Shown: positions 21,883-33,543, counted from the stretch's first letter. The stretch is 64,000 bases of DNA from Zantedeschia hybrid cultivar (GCA_030544215.1 JARZZO010000011.1:5876001-5940000), one strand, 5' to 3'. The notes: generated from the sequence alone by a model not told the origin. Translations and numbers: made by a program.

Positions 21883-23171
21883 TGTAGGAGCTGAAAATTT
21901 GCTTGTGTGATTAATGTGAAAAACTAGGTTGTTTAGGGTAAATTAACCTATTAAAAAAAATGCAACTAAGGTGCTGTGATCGCCAGAAACTTTTAACTAA
22001 AAAAGCTTCAAAAGAGTTTGATCGCTTACCTGTTCAAACGCGGAAGAATGAATCCTTGGTTCCCCTCCTTCAGCCGGCTGAAGAAAGAGAGCCTCTTCTT
22101 GTTCTTTTGTTCTTACTGTTGAATGTTGAGGATCGTCCAGAAGTTCTCCTGGCTTCGTGCTTGATTTCCCTCTTTTTGATTTCTTGTTGTTCAGTTGTTG
22201 GATGCAGCAGAGACAGAAACACAGAAAAATAAAGAGGAAATAGTGATGAGAATCTAAATAGAAATAATAAAGTTAACTATGATTAGAAACATGTTTAAAC
22301 AGCAACTCACTTGTTTTAAATGACTTTGAAACCCCTTTAGAACAGATGGGTTTTGGAGAATTAATGAGGTGGTGTGTGTTGCATGCAGTGAATATGAGAG
22401 AATGAAACTAAAGAATGTAAATGAAATTCAGATATGAAAAAACTTATGCCCAGTTGGAGAAGCCTTGAAGGATGAAGATCTTGAAGAAGGATGCCGACTT
22501 CTGGAAATGGCAACGCTCCGGCGTTCCGACGTGATTGCTCCGATCTTCAAATCGCTATAACGCTGAGGCTCAATAATTCTCTCTCTCTTTTTTTTTTAAC
22601 TCCTTGAGATGCAAGGTATTTATAGGCATTTTCTGCGTTCGCGATTAACATAGAAAAATCTCGGATTTATCTACCTTAATCGACAGATAATTACTGATTA
22701 ATTCATCTTTATCTGTAATTATCTAAAACGCGTCCACTTTGGATGACGCCTTTCAGATTAAATTAAGATAAGGATAAATATCCGGGAAAACTTATCTTTA
22801 TCTTTATTAGCTAAAACACGTCCACTTGTGTAGACGTCTTTTACCCTAATTAAGATAAGGATAAACATCCGGAAGAGAAGTTAAAACAGCTTAGGAAACC
22901 TAAAACGCGTCGACCCTAACAGACGCCTTTTAGTTAATAAATTAATTAATATTCAAATTTAAACGCTAAAATAAGAATAAACTCTAAATGGCGTCCACAT
23001 GGGCCGACGCCTTTTAGGATTCTTCATATTTTAACTTAAAACATGTCTGTTCGACCCGACACTCAAAAATATCAATAAAAATTAATTAATGATTAATTAT
23101 CAGACCATTCTGAGGCATTATTATATGATATGAAATTTACTCAAAATGACGTCAAAATTAGCGTGTCTACA
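21883..23171 (-). repeat. 5' LTR of the Tat-type element
   Basis: It is 1289 bases, TG...CA, with the same five dyads as the partner LTR. CCATG follows at 23172-23176 as the target-site duplication. This copy would drive transcription of the element, and a TATA box is present (separate entry). Confidence 0.95.
22617..22625 (-). promoter_or_regulatory. LTR TATA box
   Basis: CTATAAATA on the minus strand inside the 5' LTR, downstream of the dyad group in the sense of transcription. The same sequence occurs at 9885-9893 in the 3' LTR. It is the best promoter candidate for the genomic RNA of the element. Confidence 0.6.
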
Positions 23172-24480
23172 CCATGCTTAGAGATTCATTGGTCAAAGCC
23201 AAAGTTCAAAAATCTAATAATAAGGTGTCCTTGGTGTCTCAGGTCCAATGACCAACTACGGAACCGTGACATTGAATTAAACTAGTTAATAGTTAGATAA
23301 ATAATAATCTAACAATTCAAAGTCAGATCAGTTCAGTGAACTCATTCGCTAATGAGCACTTATATGTCCAACATAATATCTCCACACAAAAGACTAACAA
23401 GATCAGTCACCCTCATCACATGAGCTTAAGTGACCTGAACTAGTTTAACCTAATGTTTGATGTCCTTCTCAAATATCTTCTAATTAGTAACAATTAAGAA
23501 CGTGTATTTACATGTCTTCAGTTCCATAATTATGATCCCATAATAATCCGAAGACTATTGCATATATTCATGGACTTCATCAAAAAATGATAATTAAAGT
23601 CAAATTACACATAATGAATTTAAGCCAATTTTGTTAATAACTGAACAAGATAATATATAGTATTTGATTGGCTTGTCACCTACCTAATACTAACACTCCC
23701 TCAGGTGGAACTCGACCCCTTCGGTCTAATTTGACCCCGAGGAGAGATGGGGCCAAAATAAACTTGGAAACAAGCTCAGATACAAATCCACAGGTTGCCT
23801 CCGCAAAGAGACTCAGTGAGGTGCCTTTTCTAATCTGAACGGGATGAGAAACTATCTCCGGATCACTATATAAGCACCCCTCTATTCAACAGGTAGAGGT
23901 AGGCAATTACTGGCCTAGTTCTCTCTAGTTTCTCTCCCCTGGCTTTCTTACTTAAGTATCAGAGACAAAAAAAACATGAATCACCATTGGGGCCCTTAAC
24001 GATGTTTTCTTTTTCTATAGATGACCAAGCCCCAACCCTTTGATCGCAGATGGAGGATTCTGACCTTGTGGACGAGATTTCGACCATCACCCCTATAAGG
24101 AAAAATTGTTCGACAATAATTGGATAGTGAAAGACTTTATAGGTACATGTTACTCATCTCATCTCGAAGACTTTTGTGATAAGATAAGGAAAGTTAACAT
24201 ATGTCATGACAAAAGTCTTGAACATGCATATGTCTTGACACTGGTTAATCACCCAAAGACACAAGTGAACATCAGGATAACATATAAAAAGAAGATAGAT
24301 AAGTGAACATCACATTATCATAAAAAACAAGATGGATGAGAGGAAGAGATAGTAAGAAAAAGAGGTTAGAAAGTATATAACAAGATAGAAAAAGAGAAAG
24401 ACAGTTATATATAAAGTTAGAGAGAAATACATGAACAATTAAATCAAGAAACATAAAAGAATAGCTAGATAGCAAAAACA
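23172..24480 (+). other. Flank of the Tat-type element, with an old LTR-like promoter piece
   Basis: The first 500 bases continue the segment interrupted at 9150. Around 23690-24100 the plus strand has the organisation of the promoter and R region of an LTR: CTATATAAGCACCCC at about 23867, a pyrimidine-rich stretch, then CTTACTTAAGTATCAGAG at 23948. That last motif recalls the ends of some plant gypsy LTRs. No coding or second LTR is present, so this is a degraded fragment at best. Confidence 0.35.
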
Positions 24481-24481
24481 A

Positions 24482-24483
<2 letters not shown>

Positions 24484-24515
<32 letters not shown>
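24484..24515. repeat. (TA)n microsatellite
   Basis: About 16 TA units. Similar TA tracts occur at 25594-25638 (followed by (AG)n to about 25662), 38195-38219, 42426-42467 and 55783-55802. Confidence 0.9.
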
Positions 24516-24519
<4 letters not shown>

Positions 24520-25050
24520 GACCGTTCCTAAAACAATGTAGAAGTTTCTGTTAACCCTTGCATTTAGATCGTTGGATTTCAATCTTAACCATTAAAGTAA
24601 TAAAATAAAAAATTATAATCATGCCTATGGTTGGCGCATAAATTCCTCAAGTGCTTGCAGATTCCGGGCAGCGCATGTAGAATCCACGACTGGGCGGAAA
24701 CTTTTCGCATACTTACGAATTTCTGAACAAAACTTTTAGTACTTCACGCCAAATTGAAAGATAGAAAAAATATTCATTTATTTGATACCAACCATTTTAT
24801 TCGTGTACAAAAGAAAAAGGTTTGATACCAAACATGGAATTATACGATAAAAAACTTACTTTTTCATTAACACAAATTCATAATTTGATTAGCTGCTATT
24901 CATTATATAATTATAGTTGTTGAAACGCAAAGCATGCACTTCTCCGCTAAGGAATAGCGGACCTTAGGTTCTTGAAGCGCTCTGATCACATAGTAAGCGA
25001 GACATTGCATTCCATTATCCTCTTGAACTAATACGGAGCTTATAGTGCAT
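24516..25050. other. Intergenic, part of the duplicated block
   Basis: No gene is seen. At about 24780-24912 the sequence (TTATTCGTGTACAA onwards) matches 51953-52085 almost base for base. This is one of the anchors that link block 1 and block 2. Confidence 0.6.
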
Positions 25051-25054
25051 GCCA

Positions 25055-25165
25055 TAAGTCTAAGTCCACGGCGCCGGTAGTGTTGTGGACGCTCTCCCCC
25101 CCCCTTTCTCCCGTTTGGCAGGAGACCCGGGTTCGAAAACCCGGACGTTTTCCACGTCTCCCGTT
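25055..25165 (+). mobile_element. tRNA-related SINE candidate, fragment
   Basis: GAGACCCGGGTTCGAAAACC at about 25121-25140 contains a good pol III B-box (GGTTCGAAA), about 50 bases after an A-box-like GGTAGTGTTGTGGACGC. No cloverleaf, tail or target-site duplication is clear. It could instead be a fragment of a larger repeat. Confidence 0.35.
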
Positions 25166-25229
25166 TTTAATTCGGCGGAATACTGAGATTTGAACCTGTG
25201 ATCCCCTTAAATAGGTTCCCTGCCCGTTG

Positions 25230-25589
25230 TCAGTATTGGTGGAGTAACAAGGCACTACTTCAACTCCTGCAATGTTCGCCTACAATCATCCATCCCCTCG
25301 ATGCTTTTCCCTTTGCTGATCGAGACATAAATTGGTTAAAGGCTGCAACTCTTCCAGCCAACCGCTACAAGTCTTTAAAGGGTCCCAGAGTGCTTGAGCT
25401 TTAGCACAGCCTGAAACTTATCAGAGTTTGCTTTGATCCCTTAGTCGGAGACTAGGTTGTGGAGGAACTTGCCAAAGTATAAGCGCACGCTTGACAGTGT
25501 TGTGCTTCATTTGGTCCACCCAAGGCAGAGGGGAGCAATCCTTTGGCATGACCGTGTTGATGTCCGCGCACATGCACCATTTTCCTCCC

Positions 25590-25620
<31 letters not shown>
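25230..25620 (-). pseudogene. Degraded Ty3-gypsy pol relic
   Basis: Read on the minus strand, one part gives GGKWCMCADINTVMPKDCSP and LPWVDQM, the reverse transcriptase entry of gypsy pol (25420-25600). Further down, about 25290-25385, FKDL-stop-RLAGRVAAFNQFMSRSA matches the linker between reverse transcriptase and RNase H. The intervening catalytic part is missing and stops interrupt it. It is much older than the 9151-23171 element. Confidence 0.7.
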
Positions 25621-25662
<42 letters not shown>

Positions 25663-27331
25663 TAGGAAGGACTGTTAAACGGATAGACAAAGAAGAAATA
25701 AAAAAGAACTCAAAGATCAAAAAAAGTTAGAACAATAATTATATAGAGAGATAAATAGAATATAGATGAGGTAACCGGACATCAAAATTAAAACCTCACG
25801 GGATGGGGGACAACTCTAGGGGTAATGGTGTATTTTTTTTATTTTTTGATATTGCTAAAATTTTTAAAAATATTTTTATGCACACTCAATGGAACGGTTA
25901 CGATTGAATTTGATGATCGAATAATGAAAATTAAGCCATAAGAAATAGAAACAAATCCAATGTGATATTTGAATGTCTTTTGAAACACGACGGTTGACTG
26001 GATTAAGGCCTACGGCTAGACCACATGGCTAAAGATAAAAGGGTTTTTTCAATATTGAATCCTATAAACATAGTGAATTCAAAATAACTCCCTACATTTT
26101 GCATATATTGCATATATTGAATCCTACAAACATAGTGAATTCAAACTGATGTTCAAAGGGACGAAAATACTTGTAATGACTTTAAAAAAGTCAAAATTGA
26201 GCCCCCGTAACTAATAGTCTAGATAATATTTTTTTATTCGCTTAGATACTTTTGGATAGTTAATTGAAGATCAGGTATTATAGACATGTGGAACATAAGT
26301 TGGGGGGGGGGGGTAACAATATTTAGTTATTTTTATTTCGGTTGCAACAGCAACCATTGATGCAATACTGGATGTATGTAAACTCAAAATTTAAATATAA
26401 ATGTAAGTGGCTTATTTAAAGCGAATTAAACTTAATTCATATTTAATTATAGTAGAATTAAAAAATTTGACGGAAGTAATCAGTAGGAATTAAAAATTAA
26501 AAGGTTTAAATATAGAAGGACTAATATGAAAATATGTAAGGACTTACTGTGAGTTCAAAAACCTAGATAGATAGGTAAGAGAGAGAGAGAGAGATCTTAA
26601 AATGATACTTAGATAGGATAGATCATTCAATGCACATGCGTATGCATTGCATGTGGATTCCACCACATCCAACAGTAGTGTAAATTTTTTATTTTAAATA
26701 TATAAAAATTTACTGGGCTGGAGGCCCACCTCTGCATGGCCTTGGGATTGTCTGATCTTAATATGATCAGATGGTTAGAAAAAAGGAAAAAAAAAAAAAA
26801 AAAGCACGCTAGCCGATGCCACACCCGCAATCATTACTCTTCGATGTACCACACACCCACCCACCCACTCACCCACCACATGGATGAGATAGAGGGGACA
26901 TTCAACTTAATCGCAACGTAAGTACTACCAACACAAACATAATGGACATGTCCCACAGTCTAAACGAGTTTTCCCCTAAACCAAACGTGGGTTCATATTG
27001 TTGCGGATTTTATTCAAACTTGATCGTACTCTTGAATTGGTTAGTTGGCCTAGCTACTTGAAATTAATTTTTCTCTATCCATCTCTGTCTTGAGCTGACC
27101 TGTGATCCAGACCCGGTGAGACACATTTGTGTGGCTTCTGATCGGCATCAATAATTTGAGTCGGCTTAAGTCGTGGGTTAACTTGAGTGCACTTGTACAT
27201 ACTAGAGAGTATCGTGCTCATGAGTAGTACTCTTGCCCGGTGCTGAAACAAGCCGACTCACACTTTTGAGTTCAGAGATTGAGAAAGAGTCTGCAGCATT
27301 GAAGTATTTAATTTTTTGGAGTAATATCTGC

Positions 27332-27464
27332 TACAATGGATGTATGTATTGCAGTCGGTAAATAAGAAGGAATTTTGTTTTATAAACGTTTTTATATATG
27401 TTACAATGGATGTATGTATTGCAGTCGGTAAATAAGAAGGAATTTTGTTTTATAAACGTTTTTA
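27332..27464. repeat. Perfect 63-base tandem duplication (period 70)
   Basis: TACAATGGATGTATGTATTG and the next 43 bases recur exactly from 27402. The corresponding place in copy 2 (about 55031-55095) has only one diverged version, so the duplication arose after the block duplicated. Confidence 0.9.
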
Positions 27465-27469
27465 GGTCC

Positions 27470-27700
27470 ACATGTCCTATATGATCGTACAACTCAATCT
27501 TCGGTCCGACGGTTCAAAAAATTTTAAAAAATAAAAAATTATTATCGGACTCGACCCATTGAGGATATTCTTTTTATTGTTCACTGGCACTCACTTTTTT
27601 ATTCTATAAAATGTTTGGGTCGTGTGAATTGAAGATCGGGTTGTGCGGCTTTTTAAGACATGTGGGAACTGATCTAAAAGATTTTCAAAACAATTATTTT
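27470..27700. mobile_element. Fold-back repeat family member
   Basis: A segment starting TTTTTAGGTCCACATG and containing GATCGTACAACTCAAT has an inverted counterpart near its other end (antisense of GTGCGGCTTTTTAAGAC and GATCTAAAAG). Related members lie at 30709-30925, 35857-36093 and 55095-55320. Length is about 220-240 bases with no coding. Confidence 0.5.
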
Positions 27701-28296
27701 TTGGTTTACCCATTGCAAGTCCCCGTTGCAACACCGGTGTCATTGCAGCAGGTTTTACTATTTTTTCTGTACGTAGGCCGACATGTAAGAGGTTGCTTAC
27801 CCTTAAAAAGATTGTTTACCATAGGAAGGCAAAGGTTGTACAGAGGATAGGGATGGAAACACAAATATATGAGTTTCATGTCCATATTCTTATCGGATTT
27901 TATAAAATATGGATCCATATTTGACGCCTGCTTTAAACATTGATACAAATATGGATATTTTAAAATGTTCATATATATAATTTTAAAATATCTATATTTG
28001 AACATTCGTATTCATGTAATTCTTCTAAAAAAAAAGAACTCGAGATATCTTTGATCCATACTTTTTGGTCTGCTAAAAAGCTATGAATACTAGTTTTATA
28101 GCCGTATCATTAGTCGCATTCAGATTCATATTCGCACATATATCATGTATATATTTGATCCATATTCGCAAACCCTTCCCCCCATAACACGTAAAAAAAT
28201 TGTGAAAGAAATGTTAATTTTTTTAATATTAAAATATATTTGAAAAAGTTTTAAAGATTTTAAAATAAAAATGAGTGATTTTTAAAGAAAAGCTTT

Positions 28297-29159
28297 TGAT
28301 GTAGCCGAAGCTATCACGACGGGATTCCGAAGCCGGAATCCGAAGAAAGGGATCCGGTGCTGGATCGGATCGGTGTTCAGGGGCCCGACGGGGATCCGGA
28401 AGACGGAGGACGCAGAGGCGATGCCGAAGGTCCGAAGGCTGGCTCGCTCCGGGAAGTTGGGGCCGAGGCTCCTTCGGCGGACGAAGGGGCGACACGAGGC
28501 CGAGGATTCCCTGTTGCAAGAGCATCCGAGGTCGGCGGCCGAGACCGACTCGGGAAGGTCGGCGATGATTTGAACCGAGTTCCTGCAGGAGGGGAAGAAG
28601 AAGAAAACCAGTCAGCAGGAGTCCCGGGCTTCAGCCCTGGGGAACCCCCTCCGACAGTCAAGTTAGCTCCTGAAGAAGATTCGATTCAGAAGGCAAAGAG
28701 AGTAGCTTTAATGCTTTTCGGACTGTAGTCCTTAAGGGTCTCGGAGGCTTCAGGAAGCATCCTTTGGGCAATAAATAGCGGTGTATTTATAGCAAATGAT
28801 AGCGGATGGTTAACGGTGGCAGCCGATATAGAACTAAATGAGGGCTTACTGATAAACCGCCATAGTGCCTGATCCGCCACCGGAGTGGGCCAGATTCGGC
28901 TACCGGGCCGAAGGGGGTTGGGCTGCTGATGGGCCGAAGCCTGCTGGGCCTTGGACTGCCGCGCTGTTCCCGGGCCGTAGGCTGGTGGGCCGCTGACAGG
29001 CTGAAGCCTGTTGGGCCGGGAGCGTCGGTGCCGCTCACGGGCCGAAGGCTGTTGGGCCGCTGATGGGCCGAAGACTCCCGAAGGACCTGATACTGCTGCT
29101 GTTGGGCTGAACGGGGTTTAGGCTTGCTTTAATGGGCCGAATCGGATTCTGCCTCATCA
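28297..29159 (-). repeat. Solo LTR of the 59.6-kb element family
   Basis: 863 bases beginning TGATGTAGCC and ending CCTCATCA, the reverse complement of the LTR at 59572-60608. It is flanked by a perfect 5-base duplication, GCTTT (28292-28296 and 29160-29164). It includes the antisense TATA (TATTTATAG at about 28794) and GGCCGAAG-type subrepeats. There is no internal domain, so it formed by LTR-LTR recombination. The open frames that cross it do not encode a known protein. Confidence 0.93.
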
Positions 29160-29164
29160 GCTTT

Positions 29165-29979
29165 TTACATTATTTCATCGTGACTAAATTGCTACTTTTT
29201 GAATTTACAAGATGTTCAAAATATTTTCAATAAATCATGATTTATCCATGAAAAGGACATTAAGATGTGATTGAATAGTGATTTTTTTCAAAAATTGTTG
29301 ATTTATGCTACATTGTATTAAACATGAAAATACAATGTTACCTGAAAATTTTGAAAAAAGAGAAAAAGTGAATGTGTGCGCAAGAAGTTGGAGGGTTCAC
29401 TTGGACCCATGTCCCATGAAGAGAGGAGATTGCAAAAGTTCTCTATGAACTTCCATTGAGGTGATCTTTAGCTCACCCAACGATCAATTTAAGGTTGGGT
29501 AACACTTACTGCACTACACTCGGTGTGGGCGTGCCCGCACAACATGCGACGATTACAACAGTAACAAAATATATATATATTTTTTTATTTTAAAAAAAAA
29601 TTAGGTCGACTCTATCATGTCCGACACCTTTTGTACGGACGGATCTCAAATCAGATGATTCAATGCTGTTCATTAGACTCGGTTTTTGTTTTCAGATTTT
29701 TTTTTAGATTATCCAATTAGAAATTAGGTTAGCGTAGAACATGATAGGGCCTGGTATACGTACGTGCTGGTCTGTGCTGCTCCTGTATCTCGTCAGTCTC
29801 AAAAGGTCTTGTAATTGACAGTGCTACAAGGATTTTTGAGCAAGGGTTGGGGATCCATCGCAAGGGATGTTAGTTAATAAGAGGATTATGAAATACAAAA
29901 GGCGATTGTCACCATTCAATCAAGTGAAGCCTGTTTTCCATTGTGACTGTGGAGCAGTTTTTCTTCTTCTTCTTCTTCT
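29165..29979. other. Repeat-rich intergenic
   Basis: This continues the segment split by the solo LTR and matches 31335-31700. At about 29605-29755 there is a fold-back unit: CTCTATCATGTCCGACA against the antisense of GAACATGATAGGGCC. No gene is seen. Confidence 0.6.
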
Positions 29980-30207
29980 TTTTTTTTTTTTTTTTTTGAA
30001 AGGGACATAAGCCGATTATGTACAACTAGTGACAAAGGATCGGGGTTCTAATCAGAAATCCGAGATTTTTCTCCAGAGTTGGAGATAATTCCGGTTCGAT
30101 CGATGGGCTGCATAGTTGAAGGATTTTTAGGTTCCAACCAGAATCGAACCTAAAATCTCCCTTTTGAAAGGAAAGTGGTGAACCAAATGCCCTACCCAAC
30201 TGATTCG
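29980..30207 (-). mobile_element. tRNA-derived SINE
   Basis: Read on the minus strand from 30207, the start is CGAATCAGTTGGGTAGGGCA, a good pol III A-box in tRNA context. GGTTCGATTCTGG (B-box, 30150-30138) follows about 50 bases later. The element ends in an A-run (T-run 29980-29997 on the plus strand) preceded by a TTC-rich stretch. Length, order and tail are those of a plant SINE. A functional tRNA is excluded because the acceptor stem and anticodon arm are not complementary and a 130-base body follows. Confidence 0.78.
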
Positions 30208-30539
30208 TTTTTTTTTCTTTTCTATGGACAGTAACTGCATTTAATATCTTCTCCTGCATTGTTGTTGAAAGCAAGATACTTCTTTGTCAACATCATTGGT
30301 AGATTTGCCTTTTTGGTAGCTAGCTTGTGTTAATGCCTCCCAGTCTTTCAAATATATGTACTTTAATATCAGATGGACTTTTCCTTTATAACTTGAATTT
30401 CGTGGTAAAGTTATTTTCATTCAACTGTAGCTTTTTCTTTGTGTTTTGGTATCAGATAGGTTTCAATTTACGCTTTTAATGTATGTCGCTTCTTTTTTTG
30501 TGTTTGATTTGTGGTAAAACACTGTTAATATATAGAAAT

Positions 30540-31700
30540 ACCGCATCTCAAAATCCACGATTTAAGTCGCGGGTTCACTTGAGTGCACCTGTACAGACCA
30601 GACAGTATCATGCGGAGTACCCTTGCCTGGTACGCTGAAACAAGCCAACTCACTTTTGAGTTCAGACATTGAGGAGTCAAAGAAGGTAATTTATTTTTTA
30701 AACTTTTTTATAAGCCCACATGTCACATATGATCGTACAACTCAATTTGACAGCTTAAAAAAATTTAAAAAATAATAAAAAATTATTAGACTCGACTCAT
30801 TGAAGATATTTTTTATTATTATTCATTGAGACTCAATTTTTTATTCTATAAAATGTTTGAGTGGTGTGAATTGAAATTCGGATTGTACGGCTATTTAGGG
30901 CATCCGAGAACTGATCTAAAAAAATTTGAAAACATTTCTTTTTTGTTTACCCATTGCATCCCCCGTTGCAACACTGGTGTCATTACAGCAGGTGTTACAC
31001 TTTTTCATTCACTTGAGCCTTTTGCACTGCTATGCTAACTCTGTCTTATTCTAAGTGGCTGATCCGAACTTGCAGTTCTCGCCACAAAGAGTATTAATCT
31101 TTCCATATTTCTTCCTCATGAACTCAAATACTATTGAGTCATCAGTTATACTTGTTGCATCACAGGCGATACGTTCCAAAAAATGAGGATAAGTTTTTTT
31201 AAGGTCGGCCTTATCATGTCCTACAAACTTGTACAACTTGATCCCGAACAAATGATTTGAAAAAGATTAAAAAATAAAAATTACGGTCATAATGAATAGT
31301 TAAAATAAAAATGAGTTATTTTTTTAGAAAGGCTTTTTTTAAAAATACATTATTTTATCGTGACTAAATTGCTACTTTTTGAATTTACAAGATGTTCAAA
31401 ATATTTTCAATAAATCACGATTTATCCCTAAAAAGTACATTAAGATGAAAACTGTCATTGAATAGTGATTTTTTAAAAAAATTGTTGATTTATGTTACAC
31501 TGTATTAAACATGAAAATACGATCCAACCTGAAAAAATTGAAAATAGAGAAAAAAAATGAACGTGTGCGCAAGAAGTTGCTCACTTAGACCCATGGCCCA
31601 CAAGGAGAGGAGATTGCAAAAGTTCTCTCTGAACTTCCATTGAGGTGATCTTCAACTCATCCAGCGATCAATTTAAGGATGTGGTAACACTTGCTGCACT
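30540..31700. repeat. Second local copy of segment A/C, holding the empty site of the solo LTR
   Basis: 30560-31000 repeats 27130-27760, and 31270-31700 repeats 28250-28296 joined to 29160-29520. At about 31316-31345 the sequence passes through AAAGGCTTTTTTT with no LTR, the pre-insertion form of 28297-29159. The fold-back element at 30709-30925 lies inside. No gene is present. Confidence 0.75.
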
Positions 31701-31899
31701 GTGTTCGGTGCGAGCGTGCCTACACCATATGCAATGACTGCAATAGTAGTAAAAAATACGTATTTTTCTTTTTTTTTAGGTCGGCTCTGTCACGTTCGAC
31801 ACTTCTTGTACATGTGGATCTCATATCGGACGATCAAAAAAAATTAGAAAATAAAAAATTGAATCCAATAAATAGAGATCGGATTATATGCATACAAAA

Positions 31900-33543
31900 G
31901 TTTCAAAAAATAAAAAATTTAAAAAAAAGTTGACCGCACCAATGCACGCAGTGCAGCAAATGTTAGTCTTTAGATTAAATTATTTGAAAACTCATGACAA
32001 AGGTACCCACGTTTTCTTCCATCCCTCCAATGGAGGGAATCAAATCAAAAGACTTTTACAAAACCACCAAGCTCAACTACTGCAACGATATAAAGATGGA
32101 GTGGCATCATTTGGTAGAGAGAAAGTAGTATATATAGGATTCCAGTGGTGTGGTAATCCAATAATTGCAGGCAATCACTTTGGTGTGACATCAAACACTT
32201 GAAAATTATAGGGCTCCAAACTCTCTCAAATTGAGAAGAGAGAGGAAATTTTTATAATCTTCACTTACAGGATGATGCCACGCCAGTGGTGCTGGCTAGC
32301 TTGGTCGACAAATTATAAGAAATTTTATTGATATGATAATTAACGATTAAAAAGTATGAGAGTCTCACTTTTCCTTACACCGAAGGGTCAAGCTACCGTA
32401 GTTTCCCCTTTCAATTTCTTCCAATTTCTCTGTTCCCCTTGTCGTGTGGGAACCAATGCCAACTTGTGGCTCGGGCCAACGCCTCTTTGGTGGTGCCATG
32501 CCATTGGCGACTGTTGGGTCACCATTTGGTAGGTGGTGATTTTCAAGAAAACCCTTAAAGTTTTATATGAGGGATTGTTTTTAAAAACTCTCCTCTGTGT
32601 ATTTATTGAGTTCCATTCTTTCCTGATACTTAGAGGATCGGTAAATTGAAGCGAACTAAACATAGGGTTGACCGACTCGAAGAGTTGGATCGACTAGGAT
32701 CTCTTATGATTCGGTACGAATCAGGTCAACTCGGGTCGACTCGTACGAGTCGCATGGCCAAATCGTACAGGCGAGGTCGAGTCGTATCGACTTGGAGTCG
32801 TCTGGATACGGTACAAGTTGTTCGAGTCGACACGAGTAAATCCGGTATGATAAACCCTGACTAAACCCCATAGATCAGAGGGAGAAATCCCTATATTCTT
32901 TAACAATGGGATACCACACTGGTGACGTGGCCTTGGATGATAAATTGTAGACAATTGTAGACAATATATTTACTACAACAACCATTCAATCAAGGTTGAT
33001 AGACCGCTGCTCTAGTGCAATATTATTGCAGTGTCCCTGTCACAGCAGGTAGTACTCAAAGCTCACTGACATGTAGTCAATTTAAAATCAATTATTTGAA
33101 AGCTGGTTAGGTGAGTCCTAAGTTCTCCTTATCTACTCAAAAGGAGGGATCCAATTAAATTAAGGAGCCATTATAAATTAATTGGGGGTTATTTATTTCC
33201 ACGTAAAACAACGTAATTCGGTAGAATCAGATGGATCCGGTAGGATCCGAATCCGCACCGCCAAGGCTCGCATCTATTTTCCAAAGTACAAACCCAGATC
33301 CGGATATAAAATGGATCTCCGATTCCAAATTTGGATATTCAGATTTCAGAGTCTTACCTTCCCCAGCTTCGGCATACCGACTCCCTTGTGAACAGAAGAA
33401 AGAGAGGAAAGAGGGAGGTGATGAAATGGAGATCGGCCTGCAGTGAGGGGGCAGTGGAGGATGGCAGCGGTGTGGGGGAGAAGAGGAGGGCCGGCGGAGA
33501 TGGGACGGAGGAGGAGGGGGAGAGCGAGCCGTGGGGGTGGATC
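31900..33543. repeat. Duplicated block segment B (copy 1), upstream of OMT-3
   Basis: This matches 56090-57999 in the same orientation at high identity, interrupted in copy 2 by about 250 extra bases at 57164-57418. It includes a degenerate stretch at 32660-32850 rich in GACTCG and CGAGTC, and a GC-rich stretch near 33410-33540. Several open frames cross it in both copies, but no domain is recognised and the phases are not favoured, so I regard it as non-coding. Confidence 0.7.
32660..32850. repeat. GACTCG/CGAGTC-rich palindromic stretch
   Basis: Short units GACTCG, CGAGTC, GGTCGA and TCGTACGAGTCG recur on both strands. Copies lie at 56885-57055 and, more degenerate, at 59310-59530 in the OMT-6 intron. 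The family is unknown. Confidence 0.6.

Larger units (their letters stand above)
9151..23171 (-). mobile_element. Nearly intact Ty3-gypsy retrotransposon, Tat/Ogre type
   Basis: This is a 14.0-kb element on the minus strand: 5' LTR 21883-23171, primer binding site, 1.1-kb leader, gag-protease (20744-16119), pol (16239-12331), 1.9-kb 3' non-coding region, 3' LTR 9151-10439. Both LTRs are 1289 bases, begin TG and end CA, and differ at 7 positions by my count (about 0.5%). The flanks carry a perfect duplication CCATG (9146-9150 and 23172-23176). A second RNase H domain before integrase is typical of the Tat/Ogre clade. Insertion is recent on any plausible plant rate. One TAG in gag is the only clear coding lesion. 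Confidence 0.95.
26000..28010. repeat. Duplicated block segment A (copy 1)
   Basis: This aligns in the same orientation with about 53380-55590, from the CACGACGGT/CACGATGGT segment through CATGGATGAGA (26878), TGATCCAGACCCGGTGA (27111) and GATACAAATATGGATATT (27949). No gene is present. Differences include a 70-base tandem duplication here and an RNase H relic in copy 2. Confidence 0.75.

Noticed and set aside
25588..25662. TA/AG tract as a regulatory site or CRISPR-like array
   Set aside because: It is a simple microsatellite. No spaced repeats of CRISPR type exist in the window.
28357..28728. 123-codon frame and overlapping frames in the solo LTR
   Set aside because: All lie within LTR sequence that is also non-coding at 59572-60608. 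The apparent coding is only the absence of stops in GC-rich DNA.
30130..30207. Possible tRNA gene
   Set aside because: The A and B boxes are present, but acceptor and anticodon stems do not pair and a long body and tail follow, so it is a SINE.
32388..32663. Frame conserved in both block copies (also 56557-56880)
   Set aside because: Its conservation is explained by the recent block duplication. No family match, and changes are not biased to synonymous positions as far as I can judge.
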